Shown here one piece after another: positions 1 to 11,406 of a stretch of DNA of 64,000 nucleotides; within the stretch, counting starts at the first letter, position 1; every line of letters starts with the position of its first letter. The notes beneath the pieces were generated by a model. That model was given only the letters and a program-made list of their open reading frames with translations. It did no database searches and was not told the origin of the DNA. The DNA comes from Vulcanisaeta sp. JCM 16159 (GTDB taxonomy: Archaea; Thermoproteota; Thermoprotei; Thermoproteales; Thermocladiaceae): positions 124,001 through 188,000 of the forward strand of contig NZ_BBDN01000002.1 of the NCBI RefSeq assembly GCF_001316265.1, given 5' to 3'. A program made the position numbers and the translations under genes.

Positions 1-78
1 GCCATCTAACGCCCTTGTTAGTAACACAGGCCTTAATAATGCATTAAAAATTTTAGTTTAATGTTTGGGTCTCTACTG

Positions 79-127
79 ATGATGAACCAGGACTTATATG
101 AACTGTGATTGGGTCTTCTCGCCCTGA
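79..127 (+). ncRNA. possible C/D box guide sRNA
   Basis: A perfect C box (ATGATGA, 79-85) is followed 38 nt later by a D box (CTGA, 124-127). A degenerate D'/C' pair (CTGT 103-106, GTGATTG 105-111) lies between them. This layout resembles archaeal C/D sRNAs that guide 2'-O-methylation. Against it, the C-D' interval (17 nt) is longer than usual and a 7-bp inverted repeat (76-82 with 128-134) consumes part of the C box. No coding gene overlaps. The call is weak. Confidence 0.2.
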
Positions 128-236
128 TCATCAGCTGGCTCATAATTAATCACCAAGTCATTGACTTAGCCATCATCATTAAGTAACTGCTTAAGGGAAA
201 GGTTTATTAGCTCTTTTGGCTTTCCGTGGCTTGGTA

Positions 237-1169
237 ATGTCGTTTGACAAAGTAAGCAAATCGATAAAGGAACCCAATCAATTAATTACTCCATATCATG
301 AAAGTACCAATTATTTAAGAAAATTACTCGTCAAAATACCGAAATTAAATGCAAGCACTAAGGCAGTGTTTTGCCGATGGCTTAGGTATGGCTTCATAGA
401 GGGTGTACAGGCAGAGGTCTTGCCAATAGGTACTGTGATACTCACTGATTGGTCATCCGAGGTAGATTCAATGATTCACGAGCTTCTGGATAATGAAATA
501 GCAACTCAGGTGGGTAATGGATATGTGGAAATACCATTTATGATGACGGCGGCCGACCAACTTGATTTAAGCTTGGTCTGTGATGGCGATGATTATTCAT
601 TAATTAATGACGGTGAAGTTATTTATCCAAGTCCATTAATTATGAAGGTGCCGCATGCTAAGGAGGTTGTTGAGGAACCTTATGATGATTTAACGCGGTC
701 TGTAGCCTCAATAATTAGGAAATTTAATTATTACTTAAGCGGAAAGATTATTCATGTCGGTATTAATGTTAAGTCCATTGGTGTAATGAGTACCATAGTA
801 TTTAGACACCCGATAGATATCCTCGTGGTAACGGACACTCATTATTCAATTGCCCATAGGGTGCTTGACCCAAATAAGACGGTTCATAGGGGCTTATCGG
901 CATTAGAGGGTTATTTAATGGATGGTGTTGATTATGCAGTGCTTGTTCATAAGTATACGCATTACGAGGCTCACGTGGAAACATTTAACAAAATAATAAA
1001 TAGGCCATACATAATGGATTCCGGCTTTGTTCTGGTTCCTAATGATTTTGATTATATGATATTCCTTAAGTGGCCCAGGGCAAATTCATTGATGAGAAAA
1101 TCACAGAGCGTAGTGAGTAAGCACTCATTGATCAACAGCGCCCTTACTTTCATGATCAATGCCCGTTAA
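237..1169 (+). CDS. hypothetical protein (about 310 aa)
   Basis: I do not recognise this family. The protein is mixed alpha/beta with no clear signal peptide or membrane segment, and no conserved catalytic motif is apparent. The frame is open from a TTG at 216, but I chose the ATG at 237 because a TATA-like GTTTATTA (202-209) sits about 30 nt upstream, as expected for a leaderless crenarchaeal transcript. The next gene starts 31 nt after its stop on the same strand, so the two may be related or co-expressed. It is unbroken, unlike most long genes in the window. Confidence 0.6.
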   Translation: MSFDKVSKSIKEPNQLITPYHESTNYLRKLLVKIPKLNASTKAVFCRWLRYGFIEGVQAEVLPIGTVILTDWSSEVDSMIHELLDNEIATQVGNGYVEIPFMMTAADQLDLSLVCDGDDYSLINDGEVIYPSPLIMKVPHAKEVVEEPYDDLTRSVASIIRKFNYYLSGKIIHVGINVKSIGVMSTIVFRHPIDILVVTDTHYSIAHRVLDPNKTVHRGLSALEGYLMDGVDYAVLVHKYTHYEAHVETFNKIINRPYIMDSGFVLVPNDFDYMIFLKWPRANSLMRKSQSVVSKHSLINSALTFMINAR

Positions 1170-1200
1170 ACATTTATTCTTAACATTATATGGCTAGCCG

Positions 1201-1536
1201 ATGTCCCTAGTGTGGGTTTATCACGGTAATGAGTATAAGAGGGCATCAGACCTGGACCCTAATCAGGTAATGCTTATGATAAGTAATGGATGCGATGGCG
1301 TGGGTCAATTAATTAATTACGTAATTAATAACGTGCTTTCCACAGGTAATTACAGAAACGTAACTGCAAGAATCTATAGGGGTAATGATGAATATTTGGC
1401 GCACTTTCTCATAAATCTAGCGAATGGTTCTGAAGAAGTCATGATTTTAGTATCGAAAAACCCAGCTGATACATTGTTCAATTACTATACACTAGTATCT
1501 TCAGAGAATATTATTGAATGCAAATACGTAAAATAA
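1201..1536 (+). CDS. hypothetical protein (111 aa)
   Basis: This is a small soluble protein of unknown family. It starts at ATG and has no membrane segment or Cys motif. It has its own TATA-like stretch (ATTATATGG, about 1185-1193), but that lies only about 10 nt before the start, so co-transcription with the preceding gene is also possible. It is followed by a 120-nt AT-rich gap before the aldehyde dehydrogenase. No function is proposed. Confidence 0.5.
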   Translation: MSLVWVYHGNEYKRASDLDPNQVMLMISNGCDGVGQLINYVINNVLSTGNYRNVTARIYRGNDEYLAHFLINLANGSEEVMILVSKNPADTLFNYYTLVSSENIIECKYVK

Positions 1537-1657
1537 TGAATTAATTATTTAATTTAGGCTTTAATTTTGATGAATATTATATATAAAATCATTATATCAT
1601 TAAATAATAGGCATAAAAGGGCAATATTTATTAATTTAAGCCTTATTAATTATCCTG

Positions 1658-3196
1658 ATGTCTACGGTATCCTATGGGAAGTTTACCATTGAAATACCAG
1701 TAAAGGTTAAGTTATTTATAGACGGTGAGGAAGTGCCCTCAAGCAAGGGCAGGACATTCACCAGGGAAAACCCTGCCAGGTTTGACCAAACAATTGCTAT
1801 AATCGAGGAGGCCTCCACGGACGACCTCAACAGAGCTGTTGACCTGGCTAGGGAGGTATTTGATAAGGATAAGTATGGTTGGGTCATGAATTATAGACAG
1901 AGGGTCAGGGTCCTATACAAGACCGCCGAGATAATTAGGGAGGAGGCCGATAGGATTGCGGTCACGGTAGCCCTTGAGAATGGAATGCCAATTAGGCAGG
2001 CAAGCTCATGTGCTTGCCTCAGCCGAAATCTTCGAATTCTACGCAGGCCTTGCAGATAAGGTCTATGGTGACTCCATTGTTCTCAGTAATGGTAATGTAT
2101 CGCTAATATTTAAGGAGCCCGTTGGAGTTGTTGCCGCCGTATCGCCGTGGAACTTCCCAATGACCCAGGCAGCTAGGAAGATAGCGCCGGCTCTGGCTGC
2201 GGGTTGTACCGTGGTTTGGAAGCCAGCCAGTTATACCCCAATGAGTGCCATGGAGATCTACAGGGCATTGGCTAAGGCTGGTCTTCCCAAGGGTGTTGTC
2301 AATGTGATCTACGGGCCTGGAGCCACGGTCGGAAATGAATTAGTTAGGCACCCAAAGATTGATTATGTCAGCTTCACGGGCGAGACTACGACAGGTAAAT
2401 TAATAATGCAGCAGGCGGCGGCTGGCATTAAGAGGATTGGGCTTGAGCTCGGTGGTAAGAACCCAGGTATTGTGTTTGATGATGCTAATATTGAGGAGGC
2501 CGTTAGGGCGATTGTGTTTGGCGGCCTTAGGAATACTGGGCAGGCCTGTGGTGCGATTAGTAGGGTTCTTGTTCATGAGAGTGTTCATGAGAAGCTTGTC
2601 AATAGGTTGGCCGAGGTCGCCAGAGGCTCGTAATTGGTTATCCACTTGACGATAACACGGACATGGGACCACTGGTGTCCAAGGCCCAGGAGGAGAAGGT
2701 ACTCGGTTACATAGACTTCGGTAAGAAGGCTGGCTTTAAGGTGGTTCTTGACGGTGGCAAGTTAAGCGGTGATACTTATGACAAGGGTTACTTCGTAAAT
2801 CCCGTGATCTTCGATGATGTTGATCCAAAGAGTAGGCTTGCTCAGGAGGAGATATTCGGCCCCGTCATCACCGTTATACCCTTTAGGACAGAGCAGGAGG
2901 CTATTGAGGTTGCGAATAGCGTGATTTATGGGCTTACGGCGTCGGTATTCACGAAGGATCCAGCGAAGGCCTTTAGAGTCGCTAGGAGGCTCCAGGCAGG
3001 TACTGTGTGGATTAATGACGCCTATACACAACCAACAGAAGGTATCTGGGGCGGATACAAGCAGTCCGGTATTGGACGTGAATTGGGTCTCTACGGCCTT
3101 GAGGAGTTCCTAGAGATTAAGCAGGTCTATGTTGATACCACGGGCAGTCTTGATAGGCCGCACTGGAGGACTGTGATGAAGATTGACAAACTATAA
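1658..3196 (+). CDS. NAD(P)-dependent aldehyde dehydrogenase (frameshifted)
   Basis: This is an ALDH-superfamily enzyme of about 512 residues that oxidises an aldehyde to a carboxylate with NAD(P)+. The Rossmann region carries VSPWNFPMTQ and WKPASYTP. The general-base Glu is in LELGGKNPG and the nucleophilic Cys is in NTGQACGA. The C-terminal part contains EEIFGPV and SGIGRE. It is read in three frames, with breaks near 2005 and 2625, and homology is continuous across both. The exact substrate cannot be told; a role in glyceraldehyde or other sugar-aldehyde oxidation is possible. A DUF779 gene follows, a pairing that is also common in bacteria. Confidence 0.9.
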
Positions 3197-3328
3197 TGCT
3201 AATTAATTTATGCCTAATTCAAAATAAAAATATTCCATATTTTCTCAATGTTTAATGAAATAATAATACACATTATTTCATTAACTCATCCAGTAATGTT
3301 TTTAAATAGTCATAATAATTTGCTAAAC

Positions 3329-3709
3329 GTGTTGAATATAGGTGTTGAGTATGGAGATGATGTTAAGGAGTTGATTAGGAATATGAAGGAGAAGTATGGT
3401 GATATTATCATAATCCTTGGGCACGGTTGTTGCTCACCAACGGAACCACAGATATATAGGGCTAGTGATTTCATTGTTGGTAGTGATTATGTTGAGGTTG
3501 GTAGGGTTGATGGTGTGCCGTTTTACATAGAGCGTAACTTAGCCGAGTCCTACAATGGCTGGATACTCACGCTTAGGGTTGAGCCGCTTAATGGGACTGT
3601 TGATGATTCATTCTCACTTGATGTACTTGAGGGTGTGAGGTTAAGGCTTGGCTTTAAGGCTATGAAAGTTTCATTATCGAAGAACCTAAGTATGGAGTTT
3701 CCTCAATAA
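3329..3709 (+). CDS. DUF779 family protein
   Basis: The segment GHGCCSPTEPQIY, followed by a VGRVDGVPFYIE-like core and DVLEGVRLRLGF, matches the DUF779 family, small proteins typically encoded beside aldehyde dehydrogenases. The CC pair is the most conserved feature and may bind a metal or a thiol adduct; its role is not established. The frame is open from 3248, but I prefer the GTG at 3329. A TATA box (TTTTTAAATA, 3299-3308) lies about 25 nt before it, and it yields a family-sized protein of about 126 aa. Confidence 0.75.
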   Translation: MLNIGVEYGDDVKELIRNMKEKYGDIIIILGHGCCSPTEPQIYRASDFIVGSDYVEVGRVDGVPFYIERNLAESYNGWILTLRVEPLNGTVDDSFSLDVLEGVRLRLGFKAMKVSLSKNLSMEFPQ

Positions 3710-3753
3710 TGGACTAAGTTATTGAGAAGAGTTAAGAGTTATTAGGATTTTAA

Positions 3754-4419
<666 letters not shown>

Positions 4420-4452
4420 TGCTTTTAATCCGATATTGAAAAATGAATTAAC

Positions 4453-5857
4453 GTGATAAAATTAAGCAGTGGTAGGAAAAGGTTGATACTATTTACGACA
4501 TCCCTGGCCGCCTTTCAAACGCCCTACAACTCAACGGTGCTTTCCTTCATAACGCCTGTATTGGGTAAGTACTTCCATGCGCCATTGAATGTTTTAATTT
4601 ACGTACCAATAATATACCTAATACCATTACCAACGTTAATGATAACCCTCGGTAGGTTAAGCGACATTTACGGTAGGGTCAGGATGTTCAGGACGGGTTT
4701 CATACTATTCCTAATAGGCTCAATACTTGGTTCAATAGCGCCCAACATTTACGTATTAATAATCGCATCATTAATAATGGGTTTCGGTTCATCAATACTA
4801 TCGCCAGGCTCCGCAGCCATTGTAAGCCAAGTATTTCCCGAGGGCGAGCGTGGATTCGCCCTTGGCATAAACGCGATGGCGGTATACCTCGGCCTAACCT
4901 CGGCTCCATTCTTTGGCGGATTAATAACGCAGTTCCTTGGCTGGAGGTTTGTCCTGGTAATAACGACAATATTAACGGCGATTGGTCTGGTAATATCCTG
5001 GTTCTCGATGGAAGGTATTGAACTACCCAGGCGTATTGTGAGGTTGATTACCTGGGCGCCCTTACCTTCACCTTGGCTATTTTATCCGTTGTTATGTACC
5101 TAATATTGTCGGCCGTGAATGGGTGGCTATACTACATATACCTATTGGTTATCGGTGTTGTATCCCTTGCGGCATTCATAGTGATTGAGAGAAAGGTCGT
5201 AAACCCAATGCTAGACCTCAATCTATTTACTAGAAATGTTTCGTTTATGGCCGGAAACGTAACCGCGCTACTTAATTACATTAGTACGTACTCAGTACCA
5301 TTCCTGTTCTCGCTATACCTACAGGTCGTCCTTGGCTATAACCCATTCGTCGCTGGGCTGATCCTAGTCTCAGAGCCTGTATTCATGGCTGCATTATCGC
5401 CTGTCAGCGGTAAACTCTCTGATAAGTACGGCTCTAGGGAGATAGCGGCATTAGGCATGGGCTTGATAGGCCTAGCTTCGTAATGCTCCTACTACTGAAC
5501 ATTAAATACGCCATTTACATAGCCATCTCGCTAATGATCCTTGGAATAGGCTTCGGCTTCTTCTCAGCGCCAAACACGAACTCCGTCATGGGTTCCGTCA
5601 CTCCTGATAAGTACGGAGTTGCCTCCGGCGTTTTAGGCACAATGCGTTTTATGGGCCAATTACTGAGTATTACCGTGGCCAGTGCGATACTGGTTAGCTA
5701 CCTGGGTAAGTACGCAAGTCTTTACTTATTCACGGGCATAATGATGGGTAATATTACGGTGTATCAATCAATCATTACGGGATTAAGGGTAGTACTGGTA
5801 ATATCAGCCGTGCTAAGTTTCATCGGTGTTTACACATCGTTATTACGTGAGAAGTAA
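4453..5857 (+). CDS. MFS transporter, DHA2 drug:H+ antiporter type (frameshifted)
   Basis: This is a membrane protein of about 468 residues with roughly 14 hydrophobic segments. The MFS signature GRLSDIYGRVRMF lies between segments 2 and 3 and is echoed by GKLSDKYGSREIA in the second half. The length and 14-segment plan fit the DHA2 (EmrB/QacA-like) family, which exports toxic compounds using the proton gradient. Three frames are needed, with breaks near 5060 and 5480. The substrate is unknown. It converges with the uridine phosphorylase gene, leaving a 13-nt gap. Confidence 0.85.
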
Positions 5858-5870
5858 AACCACGGTCTAA

Positions 5871-6704
5871 TCACCTCTTCAACCAATCCTTAATTACATT
5901 CATTGTTAAGTACCTAAGCCCCATGTTGACCCTTATCGTGTCCCACTCATAGAGTATTTTAACGGCTTCATTGGCTACCTTGATTACATCCTCGACTCCG
6001 GCGTCTGGCGCAAATTCATTAGTCTTCCTATTGGCTATGACTGCCATAATGCCACCGGCCCTTGCCCCATGTACATTGGCTATTGTGTAAATGGTTGCGG
6101 CCTCCATCTCGAAGTTGAGCACGTTCATCGAGGATAACGTATTAATGATGTCCTTTGACCAGGGCGGTTGGTAATCTCTAAATCCTGGTCTGCCCTGGCC
6201 TACGTAGAAGTCCGCTGTCGATGCCGTTAATCCAACGTGATATCTAACGCCGAGCATTTCTGCGGCTGTTATGAGGGCTAGGATCACGTCGTAACTGGCC
6301 ACTGCTGGGTACTCGGGCATTGCATAGGCGTTACTTGTCCCGTCAAATCTAACGGCGCCTGTGTTAATAATGGCATCACCAACCCTAATCCACTCGTGTA
6401 GTGCCCCAGTCGTGCCAACCCTAATGAAGGTATTTGCACCAAGGGTGAGTAATTCCTCAATGGCTATTGCCGCCGCTGGTCCGCCGATACCGGTGGATAC
6501 AGCCGATATTGGGGCGCCCTTATAAGTTCCCGTGTATGTTACGTACTCCCTGTGCGCCGCCACGGCACGGGCAGAGTCCCAGTACTTGGCAATCCTGGGT
6601 ACCCTGTCAGGGTCACCTGGTGTCAAAACGTATGGCGCAACGTCACCAGGACCAGCCATTAGGTGGTATACCTTTGTACCCACCATCGGTCTTGACGCAG
6701 ACAT
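5871..6704 (-). CDS. udp: uridine phosphorylase
   Basis: This is a nucleoside phosphorylase I family enzyme (277 aa) catalysing uridine + phosphate to uracil + ribose-1-phosphate in pyrimidine salvage. Visible motifs are the N-terminal LTPGDPDRVPRIA phosphate loop, GIGGPAAAIAIEEL, IRVGTTGAL, TASTADFYVGQGRPG (typical of uridine rather than purine enzymes) and the ribose-binding NFEMEAATIY. It starts at ATG 6704, and the TATA element at 6724-6733 it shares with the divergent phosphohexomutase is at leaderless distance. Ribose-1-phosphate may be handled by a mutase, but the neighbouring mutase is of the hexose type. Confidence 0.92.
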   Translation of the reverse strand: MSASRPMVGTKVYHLMAGPGDVAPYVLTPGDPDRVPRIAKYWDSARAVAAHREYVTYTGTYKGAPISAVSTGIGGPAAAIAIEELLTLGANTFIRVGTTGALHEWIRVGDAIINTGAVRFDGTSNAYAMPEYPAVASYDVILALITAAEMLGVRYHVGLTASTADFYVGQGRPGFRDYQPPWSKDIINTLSSMNVLNFEMEAATIYTIANVHGARAGGIMAVIANRKTNEFAPDAGVEDVIKVANEAVKILYEWDTIRVNMGLRYLTMNVIKDWLKR

Positions 6705-6723
6705 TAATCAATAGATGACGCTA

Positions 6724-6733
6724 ATCTTTAAAG
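6724..6733. promoter_or_regulatory. shared symmetric TATA element between udp and phosphohexomutase
   Basis: The sequence ATCTTTAAAGAATT includes the palindrome CTTTAAAG. It lies about 24 nt from the udp ATG on the minus strand and about 29 nt from the GTG of the mutase on the plus strand. Both distances suit leaderless transcription, so the two genes may compete for or share one TBP site. This is inferred from spacing alone. Confidence 0.4.
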
Positions 6734-6756
6734 AATTAACTATCCCAACTACTTAG

Positions 6757-8176
6757 GTGGGTAAAGAAGTATTGTTTCGCTTTGGTACTGATGGAGTGCG
6801 TGGCGTAGTTGATAGGGATTTTAACGAGAGACTTGTAGCCATACTTGCTGAGTCCACCTTTCGTTATTGGTCACGCAGGTATGGATTAAGGAAGTTGTTA
6901 ATTGGTTATGACGTTAGGAGGAAGTCCAGGGATTACGCGAATGTGGTTGCCAGCGTTGCTGTTGAGCATGGGATTGACGCGGTAGTTACCGAGAGACCCA
7001 CGCCAACCCCCCCCCCCGTGATCGCCTGGTTTAGTTCTCGCTTTGGTTTTGATCTCGCAATTCAGATCACCGCGAGCCACAACCCACCAATGTACAATGG
7101 CTTCAAGGTAATAACGAGTAAAGGTTCGCCGGTTCCTGATGAAGATACGAGTGAAATGGAGAGACTATATGACCAGGAGCGGCGGGATATTGATAGGTCT
7201 GTGTCGAGTATTAGGGTTACGAAGCCTCAATTAATTGATCCGAGTTCTCATTACATGGACCACGTGATTGGTGATGTGCTTGGGATGTTTAAGCCGAGGA
7301 GCAGATTGAGGGTTATTGTTGATCCCTTATTTGGTACGGCCATTAACTATACGTCTAAGGTGCTTAGGGAGTTGGGTATGGATGTTGTTGAGTTTCATAA
7401 TGACTACGACCCAGGCTTTGGTGGTAGAAATCCTAATCCAGAGCCCGAGAATATTCGTGACACGGTTCAGGAAGTCATGAGTAAGGGTTATGATATTGGT
7501 ATTGCGCATGACTGCGATGCGGACAGGATTGCCGCGATTGACCCTTCGCATGGTTACTTAAGCCCAAATAACGTGATAACAATTGTACTTGAGCACTTAG
7601 TGAGGGGAGGGTTTGTTAAGAGGGGCGTTGTTAGGTCTGTGTCTACGACACACATTGTTGACCTTATAGCTAGTAAGTATGGGGTTAGGGTTTACGAGGT
7701 TCCCGTTGGCTTCAAGCACTCAGTTAAGTACTTAATTAATGGTGATGCCGAGGCTGCTGATGAGGAGAGTAGTGGTTTGGCTTACTCGTGGCATGTGCCT
7801 GACAAGGATGGCACATACACGGCGGCGCTATTAACGGCGATAGCTCTGAGCATGGTAACCTGGTTGATGCGTTTGACGGGATAATTAGGGGGTACGGCAG
7901 GTCATTCTATAGGAGGGTTGATGTGCCGTTTAATAATGGTAAGGAGTTCGTGAGCAGGAATAGGGAGGTAATCATTGATAGACTTCATGAGCTGGGTAGT
8001 GTTAGGCAGGTAATAACCATTGATGGAGTTAAGGTTGTTTTTAATGATGGTTCCTGGGTCCTAATCAGGGGTAGCGGCACCGAGCCTATTATTAGGATTT
8101 ACGCGGAGGCATTCTCGGAGGTAGGTTGAGGCAGGTGATTGATTACACGGTTTCATTGATTAAGTCCCTGGGTTAG
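6757..8176 (+). CDS. phosphohexomutase (phosphoglucosamine/phosphomanno-mutase type, frameshifted)
   Basis: This is an alpha-D-phosphohexomutase of about 473 residues. The N-terminus RFGTDGVRGVV is typical of GlmM-like enzymes. The phosphoserine loop is TASHNPPMYNGFK, the metal site is AHDCDADRIA, the sugar-binding loop is DEESSGLAYS, and the C-terminal phosphate-binding loop is RGSGTEPIIRIYAE. Start is GTG 6757. One break near 7850 shifts into NLVDAFDGIIRGYGRSFYRR; a second near 8118 leads to RQVIDYTVSLIKSLG and the stop. An 11-C run at 7006-7016 lies inside the gene without breaking the frame. The hexose specificity cannot be fixed from sequence. Confidence 0.88.
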
Positions 8177-8228
8177 TGCCGTAATGTTAATAGCAAGGTT
8201 AATAATGGTGTGGTGCTAACTTCGTCAT

Positions 8229-9104
8229 GTGAGGATACTCATTAAGTGGTGCGGACTGCCCTGGTGCATGTTCGCGGGTTCCTGGTTATTTGAGGGCTTG
8301 AACGTCGTTAAGTATGTTAGGGATGCCACGCCGGTAGCACCGCCTGAGCCCATAGTTGAGTTGAGTAATGTTAATGGTGATGTGCTTAGGCAGTTATTGA
8401 GTAGGCTTAGGCAGTTAATATCGTTGGCTAGCGCGGTTGCGTGGGCCAAGAGGGTTGGCCTTAGGGTCTTTATTTATGGTTCGGCAGTGCCTGACCCAGT
8501 CAGTGATTTCATTAGGGCTTCGTTGGCTGGCGGTGCTGATGGCATATTAGTTGATGATTTCATAAGTATTAATAGTGACTTAATTGATGTTGTTCATGTT
8601 AATCAGAGGGTTGGAGATGACTCCGTGAATTACGTGATTGTGAGTCCTGACAGGCCGTATCAACAGTCCGTTAGGGCTTATGGCGTTATTGTTAAGGACG
8701 GAGTTATTGATAGAGATTGGTTATTACGTGTCAGGGATAGGTTTAGGATTATTTATGGTAGTAGGGAATTCCTGGTTATGCTTGATAATTCATTGTTTAG
8801 GAGGGAAGTTATTGAGGAGTTGCAGGATGTGGTTGATGGTGTTGTAATTACGGAGGTGCCAAGCCTCGTATCGCTGGATTTCGATAATTACGGGGCGATA
8901 AATGTGTTTAGATGTATTAATTGCTATATCGATTTTGAGACTGAGGGTGAGATGAGGAAGTGCCCTAGGTGTAGTAATAGGTTAAGGCCCATTATTAGGC
9001 GTTGGGATAAGTTTACGGTGATCGAACCAAAGGTACTGAGGCTTAAGGCGGTTGATGAGATTAGGTATATGCGGTTAGGTACACCCAAAGTTATTAATTA
9101 CTGA
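8229..9104 (+). CDS. hypothetical protein with C-terminal zinc ribbon
   Basis: This 291-aa protein has an alternating hydrophobic pattern suggesting an alpha/beta domain (residues 1-225). A four-cysteine zinc ribbon follows, CINC at about 232 and CPRC at about 248. I do not recognise the main domain. Start GTG at 8229, about 50 nt after the mutase stop. It lies directly upstream of the DUF1998 helicase on the same strand, so a nucleic-acid role is possible but unproven. The frame is unbroken. Confidence 0.55.
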   Translation: MRILIKWCGLPWCMFAGSWLFEGLNVVKYVRDATPVAPPEPIVELSNVNGDVLRQLLSRLRQLISLASAVAWAKRVGLRVFIYGSAVPDPVSDFIRASLAGGADGILVDDFISINSDLIDVVHVNQRVGDDSVNYVIVSPDRPYQQSVRAYGVIVKDGVIDRDWLLRVRDRFRIIYGSREFLVMLDNSLFRREVIEELQDVVDGVVITEVPSLVSLDFDNYGAINVFRCINCYIDFETEGEMRKCPRCSNRLRPIIRRWDKFTVIEPKVLRLKAVDEIRYMRLGTPKVINY

Positions 9105-9126
9105 GGTAACTTATGGCATTAGTGCA

Positions 9127-11406
9127 ATGATTAGGGGCGATAGGCTCACAGTGCTAAGTACATGCTTGAGGATGAATTCATTGGTGAATTGGGTAGTGAT
9201 AGGGCCAGGATGATCCTCTACGTTCATGAGGATAAACCTTAGAGCCTAATTATGGACCATCAGTCGATTCCCTGGACCTACCGAGGGAGTTGATAGATAG
9301 GTTGAGGAGTCTCGGAGTTGATAGGCTTTACGACTTTCAATGGGAATCTTATCAATCGATTATCAATGGCGATAACACAATCATAATGGCTGGTACTGGC
9401 GTTGGTAAGACCGAGGCGTTCCTACTGCCGTTAATAACGATGATCAATAGGGAGGGTGTTAAGGCAATAATTATGTACCCAACAAAGGCCCTCGCCAGGG
9501 ACCAACTACTCAGGATGCAGAGGTACTTCACGGCCATCAACGTGTCCGTAATGCCGTATGACGGCGACACACCCAGCGATATTAGGTCTCGGATATACTC
9601 CTCACCGCCTGACATACTCATCACAAACCCTGACATGGTTAGTGAGGCATTAACCCACGTTAGTAAGTTCAGGGATTTACTCCGTAATTACAGGGTAATC
9701 GTGTTGGACGACTTCCACGTCTATAATGGGGTCTTTGGCGCTCACGTGCATTATGTTCTTAAGAGGATAAGAAGGTTCATGAGGGATTACCAATTCGTTG
9801 TTTCCACGGCCACAGTCGGTAACCCAGTTGATTTTGCCAGGGAGTTGCTTGGTGTCGATGATGTTAGGCTGATCAGGGGTCCCGAGGGTAGGAGGGGCTT
9901 GGTTAGGCATGTCCTAGTTAGCCCGATAAGTAGGGGTAGGCTTGCCGAGGCGGCTGAGTTGGCTCGGGTGTGTGTTAGGAGGGGTATGAAGTGCCTGGTC
10001 TTTGCTGATAGTCATAGGTTTGTTGAGTTGATTAAGAGGTTTGTTGATAGGGCTGGGTTTGGTGATAGGGTTAGGGTTCATAGGGCTGGTCTCACGATTG
10101 AGGAGAGGCATGAGGTTGAGGATGGGTTTAGGGAGGGCAGGTACCTAGTGCTTCTAACCACGCCGACGCTTGAGATGGGTATTGACGTTGGTGATACTGA
10201 CGTCGCAGTCATGGCCACGATACCGCCCAGCTACTCGAAGTATCTGCAGAGGAGTGGTAGGGTTGGTAGGAGGGGTCAAAGGGCCTATGTGATTCAAGTC
10301 CTTGGGGATGATCCAATGAGCACCTACTATAGTTCAAATCCACGTGAATTTTACATGAGGAGGCCCGAGGATTTATACGTTGAGTGGAGGAATGACGAGA
10401 TAGCCAAGAGGCACTGCTTGTTGATGGCTTACGAGAGGCCCGTGAGGAGTGGTTCCGTGGATATGTACTGCGAGGAAATACTTAAGTCATTAATTAATGA
10501 TGGCTTAGTCGAGGTTAGGGGTAATTACTACGTCGTGAGTAGTAAAGGCCGTGAGGTTGTTAGGGCAATGCATGGTATTAGGGGTGTTGGCGAGGTTATT
10601 AAGATTGTTGAGGGTAAGAGGGTCATCGGCCATAGGGAGCTGCCTATGGCATTGAGGGAGCTTCATGATGGCGCCATTTACCTACATGGCGGTAGGGTTT
10701 ACGAGGTCTATAAACTTGACCTAAGTAGTAGGACAGCATACGTTAGGAAACTACAAGGTGATTACGACTTTTACACAATAGCGCTATATAGCTCTGAACC
10801 TAGGATTGACGAGATCCTTGAGGAGGGTTTCATAAAATCCGTGCCCTATCAATACGTTAAGTTAACAATTAAGGAGGTTGTTCATGGTTACGTAGTTAAG
10901 AGATTCGGCAGTGGCGAGGTTGTTGAGAGGAGGGAGTTCGGTGAGCCGTTTACGTATGAATTTAGGACAAAAGGTGTTGTTATTTATGCGCCGTTCATAA
11001 CCTTCAGCCGTTTGAGAATGTTGATGTCGTTGAGAGGGGTAGGGCCTATCATGCGGCTGAGCATGTAATGATTATGGTTGGTGAGAACGTGATTGGGGCG
11101 GGGCCCACGGACCTAGGCGGTATCTCATACCCAACTGGGCACATAATAATCTACGACTCATACCCAGGCGGTTCAGGCACTGCCAGGATGATTATTAAGA
11201 GGATTGATGAAGTCCTTAAAATCTCGCTTAGTGTACTTACGCATTGTACATGTACTGATGGTTGCCCCAAATGCGTGTACTCACCCTACTGTGGTAATGA
11301 TAACCACTACCTATCCAGGAAAAATGCGATTAAGGTTATTGATGCAATACTGAAGGGGGTATCATCAAGTGTTTCAGAGCTACCTACTGGAGGTTCCTAT
11401 GACTAA
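9127..11406 (+). CDS. DEAD/DEAH-type helicase with DUF1998 domain (MrfA/Hrq1-like, frameshifted)
   Basis: This is a superfamily 2 ATP-dependent DNA helicase related to bacterial MrfA and Hrq1, which act in DNA repair. Order: Walker A AGTGVGKTEAF, motif Ia YPTKALARDQ, motif II LDDFHVYNG (not the usual DExH), motif III STATVGNP, motif VI QRSGRVGRRGQ, then the DUF1998 zinc cluster CTCTDGCPKCVYSPYC. The helicase core is open from 9290, but codons back to the ATG at 9127 read as protein (YMLEDEFIGELG, PNYGPSVDSLDLPREL) if breaks near 9165 and 9236 are allowed. That gives about 760 aa, the usual family size. Another break lies near 11025. Confidence 0.85.

Noticed and set aside
7006-7016. Run of 11 C as a frameshift site in the phosphohexomutase
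   Set aside because: The frame continues correctly on both sides (TPTPPPVIAW), so length appears right here.
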